Assembly: GCA_964470555.1 (NCBI GenBank)
Contig: CAYYDG010000037.1
Location: 10,340-74,339 of the forward strand
From: RBC074 sp964470555
GTDB lineage: Bacteria > Acidobacteriota > Blastocatellia > RBC074
Length of the DNA: 64,000 nucleotides
Direction of reading: 5' to 3'
The notes beneath the pieces are model-generated. The model saw only the letters and a list, made by a program, of their open reading frames with translations, had not been told where the DNA came from and ran no database searches. Both the position numbers and the translations under genes were made by a program. Of this stretch, positions 34,260 to 41,576 are shown piece by piece (position 1 is the first letter of the stretch; each line of letters begins with the position of its first letter).

Positions 34260-35638
34260 AACACAACTCTTCAACAACAATTTTGAACCTGTTGCCGGAC
34301 GCGCTGAACCGTTTAGCCGAATGGCAATCACGCTGGCACGAATTTGAAATTGACGACTCGCTGCAAGTGCCCGAAGACAAAGCGCGAACGGTTTTAGCCG
34401 AACTGGTTGACCGTCTCGGCGACAATTACCCGTTCTGGCATCCCAGCTATGCCGGGCAGATGCTGAAACCGCCGCATTACATCGCTTCGATGGCGTATTT
34501 CATCGCGCAGCAAATCAATCCGAACAATCACGCGCTGGATGGCGGCCCGGCGACGGCCAAGATGGAAATTGAAGTCGTCGCCGAAATGGCGCGAATGTTC
34601 GGCTACGAAACTCATCTGGGCCATCTGACTTCCAGCGGCACGGTCGCCAATCTGGAAGCGCTGTGGGTGGCGCGGCATCTGCATCCTGAAAAGACCGTCG
34701 CCTTTTCCACCGAAGCCCATTACACGCACGGTCGCATGTGCGAAGTCATCGGCGCGAAAACGGTTGAAATCGCCGTGGATGGTCGCGGGCGAATGGATTT
34801 GGACGACCTGCGCTCGAAGCTGAAAACCGGCGAGATTGGAACGGTGGTCATGACTTCGGGAACGACTGCGCTCGGCGCGGTTGACCCAATTGATGAAGTG
34901 ATGAAGCTGCGCCGTGAATTCGAGTTCCGCATTCACGTGGACGGAGCGTACGGCGGATTTTTCAAACTGCTGGGCGACGCCAACGCGCTTGGCGCAGAAG
35001 CCAACGCCGCGTTCCAGGCCATTGCCGAATCCGACAGCGTCGTGGTTGATCCGCACAAACACGGGCTTCAGCCGTACGGCTGCGGTTCGGTGCTATTCCG
35101 TGATCCGGCTGTTGGACGTTTTTACAAACACGATTCGCCGTACACCTATTTCACCTCGAACGAATTGCATCTGGGGGAAATCAGTTTGGAATGTTCGCGC
35201 GCCGGAGCCGCAGCGGCGGCGTTGTGGGCGACTTTGCAATGTTTTCCGCTGAAAGCCGAAACCGGTTTGGGAGCGATTTTGCGAAAGACACGCGCGGCTG
35301 CATTGCGTTGGTCGGAGTTGATCGAATCCGGCGAACAATTGCGACTGGTTTTGCCGCCGCAACTGGACATCGTCAACTTTTACGCTGCGACCGCCAGCCA
35401 CAAGGTTTCAGAAACCAGCCAGATCACCCATCGCGTCTTTGAAGCATTGATGAACGACGCCGAACATCCGATTTATCTGGCAAAATTCAACGCCAAGTCC
35501 AGTTTGCTGACGGGACATAAAGATTTGGTTTGGGATGAACCGGCAATGACTGTTTTTCGCAGTGTGCTGATGCGGCCAGAACATCTGGATTACGTGCCGA
35601 CGCTGCACGAACGAGTACTAGCCGCTTTAACTGAATAA
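34256..35638 (+). CDS. Pyridoxal-phosphate-dependent decarboxylase (group II type)
   Basis: 460 residues with the fold-type I features of group II decarboxylases: TSSGTVANLEALWVAR (125-140), an HYTHG stacking region (155-159), HVDGAYGG (227-234) and the Schiff-base lysine in VVDPHKHG (Lys268). Family members decarboxylate tyrosine, glutamate, aspartate or related amino acids; the substrate here cannot be read from sequence. Start overlaps the metallopeptidase gene by four bases. Followed by the TatA-like gene 10 bases later. Confidence 0.88.
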   Translation: MKHNSSTTILNLLPDALNRLAEWQSRWHEFEIDDSLQVPEDKARTVLAELVDRLGDNYPFWHPSYAGQMLKPPHYIASMAYFIAQQINPNNHALDGGPATAKMEIEVVAEMARMFGYETHLGHLTSSGTVANLEALWVARHLHPEKTVAFSTEAHYTHGRMCEVIGAKTVEIAVDGRGRMDLDDLRSKLKTGEIGTVVMTSGTTALGAVDPIDEVMKLRREFEFRIHVDGAYGGFFKLLGDANALGAEANAAFQAIAESDSVVVDPHKHGLQPYGCGSVLFRDPAVGRFYKHDSPYTYFTSNELHLGEISLECSRAGAAAAALWATLQCFPLKAETGLGAILRKTRAAALRWSELIESGEQLRLVLPPQLDIVNFYAATASHKVSETSQITHRVFEALMNDAEHPIYLAKFNAKSSLLTGHKDLVWDEPAMTVFRSVLMRPEHLDYVPTLHERVLAALTE

Positions 35639-35648
35639 GGGGATAGCG

Positions 35649-35972
35649 ATGAACTTAGCTTATGAAGAGTGGGCGCTCATTTTGATTCTGGCGTTACTTG
35701 TCTTTGGCGGAAGGAAGTTACCGCGACTGGCCAAAGAGCTTTGGGAATCAATGCAACAGCCAAACCAGGAATGGCAATTCACCAACCAAGCGCCAATTCG
35801 CTACCTCAACCGACGAATGCGGATGCTTTACTTACTTGAAACAGCGACATTCATTGCCATCACAGTTCTTTTGGTGGTCAGGGCAATTACATTTGAACAA
35901 GCCGCCATCCTGGCTCTGGTTTTCACGGCTTGGATTTCGTTTGGAATTTTCTGTTTCGTCAAAAGGGATTGA
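35649..35972 (+). CDS. TatA-like protein with a C-terminal two-helix membrane domain
   Basis: 107 residues. Residues 6-38 match TatA/TatE: a short transmembrane helix (WALILILALLVF), the FGG hinge, then a basic amphipathic segment (RKLPRLAKELWESMQQ). Instead of the acidic soluble tail of TatA there is a linker and two further hydrophobic helices (TATFIAITVLLVVRAI, AAILALVFTAWISFGIF). It could be a specialised Tat component or a membrane protein that borrowed the TatA head. AAGGGGAT precedes the start. Its neighbour is a 41-residue membrane protein 4 bases downstream. Confidence 0.72.
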   Translation: MNLAYEEWALILILALLVFGGRKLPRLAKELWESMQQPNQEWQFTNQAPIRYLNRRMRMLYLLETATFIAITVLLVVRAITFEQAAILALVFTAWISFGIFCFVKRD

Positions 35973-35976
35973 ATTT

Positions 35977-36102
35977 ATGAAAGATTCGCCACCAGAAGAA
36001 CGCGAATATCCACACTGGAATCGCGTGTACATCGTCGTCATCATTTACACCGTAGTTTTGATCGTCGCCCTGTGGATGTTCTCGCGCGCGTTCGCCGATT
36101 GA
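35977..36102 (+). CDS. Small single-pass membrane protein upstream of the symporter
   Basis: 41 residues, ATG 35977 to TGA 36102. Charged N-terminus (KDSPPEEREYPHWNRVY) followed by one transmembrane helix (IVVIIYTVVLIVALWMF) and SRAFAD. Small proteins with an HWNRVY-like start and such a helix often precede sodium:solute symporters in related genomes (recollection, not checked), which is the case here: the symporter begins 225 bases later. It may be an accessory subunit or stabiliser. Confidence 0.68.
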   Translation: MKDSPPEEREYPHWNRVYIVVIIYTVVLIVALWMFSRAFAD

Positions 36103-36327
36103 GGCAGACACCCAAGCCGCGCTAAAGCTATGTCACTGGCGAATTCGACCCTGAAACCTGATCCCTTTTACCTGACACCTGGAAACCCGGAAAACCTTGC
36201 GATCAAAAGTCATTTTCCAGGAAATCAGGTTTCGGTTTTTTGGTTTCGGGTATCAGGAAAAACTCCGTGGTAAGTTGACCGCCATCACACTTGAGCTGCA
36301 ACACCTCACGGATCGGAGATTACTAGA
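36103..36327. repeat. Intergenic repeat of the CCTGAAACCTGAT family with inverted copies
   Basis: From about 36152 the plus strand carries CCTGAAACCTGAT followed by a similar ACCTGACACCTGGAAACC unit; about 36220-36256 holds the reverse complement of the same family (ATCAGGTTTCGG, then TGGTTTCGGGTATCAGG). This makes a large imperfect hairpin between the small membrane protein and the symporter, possibly a terminator or mRNA stabiliser. GGAG before 36328 is the symporter ribosome site. Confidence 0.55.
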
Positions 36328-38001
36328 ATGCATTGGTTGGATTGGGCGATTGTCGCCGCATACCTGATTTACATCGTTTACGATGGATTGCGGCTGACGA
36401 AAAAGAGCAACGAGGTCGAAGGTTATTTTCTGGCCAATCGCAGTTTGCCTTGGTGGGCTGTGGGATTGTCGGTGATGGCGACGCAGTTGTCGGCGATCAC
36501 GCTGGTCGGAACCACCGGACAAGGGTATGCCGACGGTATGCGCTTCGTGCAGTTTTATTTCGGTTTGCCGTTGGCGATGGTGATTTTGTGCGTGACCGCC
36601 GTGCCGTTCTTTTACCGCGCGAAGGTTTACACGGCTTACGAATATCTGGAACGCCGCTTCGATTCCAAAACCCGCAGCCTGACCAGTTTCTTCTTTCTGA
36701 TTTCGCGTGGATTGTCGTGCGGAGTGATCGTCGCTGCACCGTCCGTCGTCCTGTCGCTGGTTTTGGGTTGGAATGAATTGACGACGATCCTGGTGATGGG
36801 TTTGACGACCACAATTTACACGATGTTCGGCGGAGTCCAGGCCGTGGCGTGGACGGACGTAAAGCAGATGGTTCTGATTTTCTTTGCGCTGGGAATCATG
36901 CTGTTCATCATCATTGGCCAGTTCCCGGCAGGAGTTTCAGTCAGCGAAGCGATGGATTTGGCCGGAGCTGCCGGACGCATGAAAACTGTGGACACCAGTT
37001 TCAACCTGAACGAAACCTACACGCTGTGGTCTGGATTGATCGGCGGATTGTTTTTGATGCTCTCGTATTTCGGCTGCGACCAGAGCCAGGTGCAACGCTT
37101 CCTGACGGCCAAATCCGTCAGCGAAGGCCGCACGTCGCTGTTGATGAGCGCCTTCATCAAAATTCCGATGCAGTTGTTGATTCTGTTCATCGGCGTCATG
37201 GTGTTTGTGTTTTATCAATTCGTCCAACCGCCGTTGATCTTCAAAGCCGACGACCGCGCCAAAGTCGCCAACACCGCCGAATACGTCAAGCTGAATGCTC
37301 AATTCGATCTGGCGTTTCTGGCTCGGCAACAAGCGGCAACCAGTTTCGCCAACTCCGAAGGCAACGCAAAAGAAGCCGCCAAGCAGGAATACATCGAAGC
37401 CAACAAAGCGATGACCGGCATTCGCAACGAAGCCATCGCCGAGTTCAAACGCGAAGCCAAGACCGACAAGTTCAACGACACGAACTACGTTTTTCCGACC
37501 TTCGTCACGACCTACGCTCCTGCTGGAATCGTCGGTTTGATCATCGCCGCGATCTTCGCAGCGGCGATGAGTTCGATTTCGGCGGAACTGGCTTCGCTTT
37601 CGACGGCGACGGTGATTGATTTTTATCGCCGCCATTTCAAGAAAGAAGCTCCCGACGCTCATTACTTGTTCGTTTCCAAAATTGCCACCGGATGCTGGGG
37701 CATCTTTGCCTGCATCGTAGCCGTTTACGCCGGTCGGCTGGGTTCGCTGATCGAAGTCGTCAACAAATTCGGTTCGTACTTTTACGGTTCGATTCTGGGC
37801 GTATTCGTGCTGGCCATCGCCACCAAACGCGCCACCGGTAACGGAGCCTTTTTCGGATTGCTGGCCGGAATGGGCGCGGTTGCCGTGGTTGGCAACACGA
37901 CAAAAATCAGCTTCCTTTGGTATAACGTGGTTGGCTGCGTGGCCGCTGTAATCGTCGGAATGGCGATTAGTCTGTTTGATCGAAAGGAGAAGTCGTTATG
38001 A
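36328..38001 (+). CDS. Sodium:solute symporter (SSS family)
   Basis: 557 residues with about 13 transmembrane helices, length typical of the SSS/SLC5 family. Recognisable segments are GYFLANRSLPWWAVGLSVMA near the N-terminus and LMLSYFGCDQSQVQRFLTAK in the middle, as in COG0591. A hydrophilic insert rich in Ala, Lys and Glu (about 305-385) divides the C-terminal helices. It couples sodium entry to uptake of an unknown solute (sugar, amino acid or organic acid). GGAG lies upstream of the ATG. Its stop overlaps the antitoxin start (ATGA). Confidence 0.92.
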   Translation: MHWLDWAIVAAYLIYIVYDGLRLTKKSNEVEGYFLANRSLPWWAVGLSVMATQLSAITLVGTTGQGYADGMRFVQFYFGLPLAMVILCVTAVPFFYRAKVYTAYEYLERRFDSKTRSLTSFFFLISRGLSCGVIVAAPSVVLSLVLGWNELTTILVMGLTTTIYTMFGGVQAVAWTDVKQMVLIFFALGIMLFIIIGQFPAGVSVSEAMDLAGAAGRMKTVDTSFNLNETYTLWSGLIGGLFLMLSYFGCDQSQVQRFLTAKSVSEGRTSLLMSAFIKIPMQLLILFIGVMVFVFYQFVQPPLIFKADDRAKVANTAEYVKLNAQFDLAFLARQQAATSFANSEGNAKEAAKQEYIEANKAMTGIRNEAIAEFKREAKTDKFNDTNYVFPTFVTTYAPAGIVGLIIAAIFAAAMSSISAELASLSTATVIDFYRRHFKKEAPDAHYLFVSKIATGCWGIFACIVAVYAGRLGSLIEVVNKFGSYFYGSILGVFVLAIATKRATGNGAFFGLLAGMGAVAVVGNTTKISFLWYNVVGCVAAVIVGMAISLFDRKEKSL

Positions 38002-38231
38002 ATGCCACGGTGCAAACCATAAAGGAAAAGGTTCAACAACTCTCGCCGCAGAATCAGGCTGAGGTGATTGATTTCGTAGATTTTTTGTTGAGCAAAGAGA
38101 AAACGAAACAACGCAAAAAGATGACGCTTGACTGGGCAGGCGGGCTAAAGGATTTACGAGAACAATACACCTCGATTGAACTACAACATCAAGCCAATCT
38201 TTTGCGTGAAAAATATGAGACTTCTGATTGA
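37998..38231 (+). CDS. DUF2281-type antitoxin
   Basis: 77 residues. The N-terminal half (VQTIKEKVQQLSPQNQAEVIDFVDFLL) is the DUF2281 pattern, a short helix with two-helix tail found in antitoxins paired with PIN toxins. The C-terminal half is basic and then acidic (LREQYTSIELQHQ) and probably wraps around the toxin. AAGGAG precedes the ATG, whose start overlaps the symporter stop. The toxin gene begins inside this one (38215), overlapping by 17 bases, so the pair is translationally coupled and presumably self-regulated. Confidence 0.75.
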   Translation: MNATVQTIKEKVQQLSPQNQAEVIDFVDFLLSKEKTKQRKKMTLDWAGGLKDLREQYTSIELQHQANLLREKYETSD

Positions 38232-38643
38232 CACTAACGTGTTTCTTGAAGTTTTGCTTGAGCAGACGGAGGCTGACGTCGCGAAAGATTTTCTGTCGCA
38301 TTCCGATAAGCATGACTTCTTTATTTCTGATTTTTCATTACACTCAATCTGCTTGATCGTTTTGCGACACAAACCCGTTGCGTTATTGGAGACGTTTTTG
38401 AAAGACACCGTTCTGGCCGGAAGTGTGGTTCAGATTTCGATTCCGGCGTTGGAATTGAACGATGTGCTCAGTAATTTGCACACCCACAATCTGGATTTTG
38501 ACGATGCTTACCAATACACCCTGGCAGAAAAAACCGGACTGACGCTGGTCAGTTTTGATAAGGACTTCGACCACACTCCAAACGGGCGGCAAACGCCGCA
38601 AGCGATCAACGCGCTTTCTTCTCCCACCACTCCAACTCCATAG
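38215..38643 (+). CDS. PIN-domain ribonuclease toxin (VapC-like)
   Basis: 142 residues. The first acidic residue is in MRLLIDTNVFLEVLLE (Asp6) and further acidic positions are LDFDDAYQYTLAEK and LVSFDKDFDH, the metal-binding carboxylates of PIN nucleases. These toxins cleave RNA, commonly tRNA or 23S rRNA loops. The start at ATG 38215 overlaps the antitoxin gene, as expected for a toxin-antitoxin operon. The PIG-L deacetylase begins 8 bases after the stop but is unrelated in function. Confidence 0.82.
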   Translation: MRLLIDTNVFLEVLLEQTEADVAKDFLSHSDKHDFFISDFSLHSICLIVLRHKPVALLETFLKDTVLAGSVVQISIPALELNDVLSNLHTHNLDFDDAYQYTLAEKTGLTLVSFDKDFDHTPNGRQTPQAINALSSPTTPTP

Positions 38644-38651
38644 GAACGACA

Positions 38652-41294
38652 ATGAAAAGAAGCTTCGCCTTGTCACTGATCTTTGCGCTGATAGCGCAGT
38701 TGATTTTGGTTTCAGCCTCTGCCGACACACGTCCTTCTCCGGAAGAGCGCGGAGCCAGCGGATTGGCGTTGACCTTGCGCCGGTTGCAAACCATCGGCAG
38801 CGTGCTGCACACGGCGGCTCACCCCGACGATGAAAGCACCGAAATGCTGGCGTATATGTCACGCGCGATGGGAGCACGCACGGCGTACCTGTCCCTGAAT
38901 CGCGGCGAAGGCGGCCAAAACGGCATCGGCCCCGAATTGTGGGAAGGTCTGGGAGTCATTCGCACCGAAGAATTGCTGGCCGCGCGCAAACTGGACGGCG
39001 GTGAACAATACTTCACGCGCGCAATGGATTTCGGCTTCACGCGTTCGCCGGAAGAAACGTTTCAGAAATGGAATCGCGAAGAAATTCTCGGCGATATGGT
39101 TCGCGTCATTCGTTTGATGCGCCCGCTGGTGCTGGTCAACGGATTCAGCGGCACGTCGCAGGACGGTCACGGCCAACATCAAGTCGCCGGATTGCTCGCG
39201 CCCGAAGCCATCAAAGCCGCCGCCGATCCCGCGCGCTTTCCCGAACAAATCAGCAAAGAAGGTTTGCAACCCTGGCAAGTGTTGAAACTCTACGCCCGCC
39301 GGTTTGGCGGAGGCGGCGCTGGCCCGCGCGCTGAATTCGATGTCGGCGCTTACGATCCTGTGCTGGGTCGTTCGTACAACGAACTCGCTTCCGATGGTCG
39401 CAGCCGTCACCGTTCGCAGGATTTCGGAATGATTCAAACCAAAGGCTCGGCGGTGCGTTCGTTCCCGCGTTTGTCTTCGCTGGTTGAAACGACTGAAAAA
39501 GAAACCTCGCTGTTTGGCGGCATTGATGTCACGCTGACCGGCGTCGCCAAATTTGCAGGCAAAGACGGCGAGCGAATGTTGCCCGCGTTGACCAAAATCA
39601 AAGACGCAGCCGCCAAAGCATTGGCCGAATTCAAAATCGAACAGCCGGAATTGATCGCGCCGCACCTGGCTGCGGGTTTGCGCGAAGTCCGCGCGCTTCG
39701 CGCGTCGCTGGGCAATCTGGACGCCGTGTCCAAAGCCAATGTGGATGGAATGCTGGCGACCAAAGAAGCGCAGTTCAACGACGCATTGGCCAAAGCGCAC
39801 GGCGTCGTGGTTGACGCGCTTTCCAACACCGAAATCGTCACGCACGGCGAAGCCGTTGACATTGCCGCGCATGTTTACTTCCGAGCGACGGCGGCGAACT
39901 GTTCGCCCACTGCCAAGCTTATGGCTCCTTCAACCTGGCAAATCGCGCCGCTTGCGCCCGAACCTGAACCTCCGGCAGGCGGAATGGCTATGTTACGCGG
40001 GCGCGAAACGCCAAACTTCGTCGCGCGATTTCGCGCCACCGTTCCCGAAGGCGAAGCTTCAACTCAACCTTACTGGCTGGCCAAACCTCGCACCAAAGAT
40101 CAATTCGATTGGGACGACACTATGCCGCAAACCTTGCCATTCGCTCCGGCTGTGGCATCCGCTCGCGTAGAACTGACCTTGAGCGGCGAACGCGTCGTCA
40201 TCACGCAACCGGTCGAATATCGTTTTGCCGACAAAACCTTCGGCGAAATCCGCCGCGAATTGAAAGTCGCTCCGGCCATTACGCTGACAGTCAATCCGCA
40301 ACTGCTGATTCTTCCCAGCGAAAGCCCGAATCGCACGCGCGAAATTTCCGTCGAAATCAAAGCCAACGCGCGTCGCCCGGTCAACGGTTCGGTCAAGTTG
40401 ATCGCTCCGCAAGGTTGGAAAGTCGAAAACGATCCGCGCCCCTTGAGCTTCACCAAACAAGGCGAAAAGACCGCGCGCACTTTCAAGGTGACTCCGCCCG
40501 CCGGAGCCAACGGCGTGTTCGATCTGCAAGCAATAGCCGAAGAGGGTGGCAAGAAATACGACAACGGCTACACGGCAATTTCCTATCCGCACATCGAAAC
40601 GCATTTCATCTATCGCGCCGCCAAAACCAAAGTCGAAGTCTTCGACGCCAAAGTCGCCGCCAATTTGAAAGTCGGTTACGTCATGGGCAGCGGCGACGAC
40701 GGCCCGCAAGCCTTGCGACAACTCGGCGTCAATGTTCATCTGATCAGCCCTGCGGAACTGGCTTCGGGCGATTTGTCCGGATACGACACCATCGTGCTTG
40801 GCATTCGCGTGTACGAAGTCAACGAAGACGTCATCGCCAACAACAAACGCCTGCTGGAATATGTCTCCAACGGCGGGACGCTGATCGTGCAATACAACAA
40901 ACAGGAATACGCCAACGGCAACTTCGCGCCGTACCCGGTGAAGATGACGCGCGGCGACCGCGTGACGGACGAAAATGCTCCGGTGACGGTGCTTGTGCCG
41001 GATCATCCGCTGTTCAATTTCCCGAACAAGATCGGCGCAGACGACTGGAAAGGTTGGACACAAGAACGCGGGTTGTATTTCCTGAGCGATTGGGACGCGC
41101 GGTACACGCCGTTGCTGGCTGCGCCGGACGACACCGGCAAAGTCCTGAACGGCGGCCAACTGGTCGCGCAATACGGCAAAGGCAATTACATCTTCACGGG
41201 TTATGCGTGGTTCCGGCAATTTCCGGTCGGCACGCCCGGCGCGTACCGGATGTTTGCGAATCTGGTCAGTTATTCGAAAGCCGCGAAGAAGTAG
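38652..41294 (+). CDS. Secreted PIG-L/LmbE deacetylase with C-terminal GATase-like domain
   Basis: 880 residues with a signal peptide (LSLIFALIAQLILVSASADT). The zinc-dependent PIG-L fold is marked by HTAAHPDDE (53-61) and DGHGQHQVAGLLAPEAI (about 170-187), as in GlcNAc-inositol-phospholipid and GlcNAc deacetylases. A long beta-rich middle (about 370-650) is followed by a Rossmann-like C-terminal region (KVGYVMGSGDDGPQALRQLG, LSGYDTIVLGIRVYE) similar to ThuA/class I glutamine-amidotransferase-like domains. Exported, so it probably removes acetyl groups from extracellular amino sugars. Clear family, unknown substrate. Confidence 0.9.
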   Translation: MKRSFALSLIFALIAQLILVSASADTRPSPEERGASGLALTLRRLQTIGSVLHTAAHPDDESTEMLAYMSRAMGARTAYLSLNRGEGGQNGIGPELWEGLGVIRTEELLAARKLDGGEQYFTRAMDFGFTRSPEETFQKWNREEILGDMVRVIRLMRPLVLVNGFSGTSQDGHGQHQVAGLLAPEAIKAAADPARFPEQISKEGLQPWQVLKLYARRFGGGGAGPRAEFDVGAYDPVLGRSYNELASDGRSRHRSQDFGMIQTKGSAVRSFPRLSSLVETTEKETSLFGGIDVTLTGVAKFAGKDGERMLPALTKIKDAAAKALAEFKIEQPELIAPHLAAGLREVRALRASLGNLDAVSKANVDGMLATKEAQFNDALAKAHGVVVDALSNTEIVTHGEAVDIAAHVYFRATAANCSPTAKLMAPSTWQIAPLAPEPEPPAGGMAMLRGRETPNFVARFRATVPEGEASTQPYWLAKPRTKDQFDWDDTMPQTLPFAPAVASARVELTLSGERVVITQPVEYRFADKTFGEIRRELKVAPAITLTVNPQLLILPSESPNRTREISVEIKANARRPVNGSVKLIAPQGWKVENDPRPLSFTKQGEKTARTFKVTPPAGANGVFDLQAIAEEGGKKYDNGYTAISYPHIETHFIYRAAKTKVEVFDAKVAANLKVGYVMGSGDDGPQALRQLGVNVHLISPAELASGDLSGYDTIVLGIRVYEVNEDVIANNKRLLEYVSNGGTLIVQYNKQEYANGNFAPYPVKMTRGDRVTDENAPVTVLVPDHPLFNFPNKIGADDWKGWTQERGLYFLSDWDARYTPLLAAPDDTGKVLNGGQLVAQYGKGNYIFTGYAWFRQFPVGTPGAYRMFANLVSYSKAAKK

Positions 41295-41576
41295 CCAGTG
41301 TCAGCCGCTCGTGCGTGAGCAAGAGCATTCGCAATTGTTTTTTGCCGCGTAGCGGCGATTGAATTTAGGCAGGTCGTTTACGGCCTGCAAAGGAAAGAAG
41401 AAATTCCGCGTCGCGTAGCGACGGTTGAGTCTTGATCAACGGATTCAATCGTCGCTATGCGACGAGCCAATCCTGATGATCGCTGTGCAGGCCGTAAACG
41501 ACCTGCCTAAAGTCAGCCATCCCTCTGGGATGAAAACCAGTGCAGCCCCAGCTTTGATTCAACTTAGGAGAGCCAA
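41295..41576. repeat. Nested inverted-repeat element (REP/MITE-like) in the intergenic gap
   Basis: Perfect 25-base arms lie at 41364-41388 and 41487-41511, with a second inverted repeat between them built on CGTCGCGTAGCGACG and its complement at about 41402-41465. A third copy of the core (GCCGCGTAGCGGCG) stands outside the left arm at about 41342-41358. No transposase is present. This pattern fits a non-autonomous or REP-type palindromic element between the deacetylase and the TIR protein genes. The GCGTGAGCAAGAGC sequence near 41316 resembles the element at 53171. Confidence 0.75.

Noticed and set aside
41295..41576. Repeats considered as a CRISPR array
   Set aside because: The repeats are inverted pairs, not regularly spaced direct repeats, and there are no cas genes.
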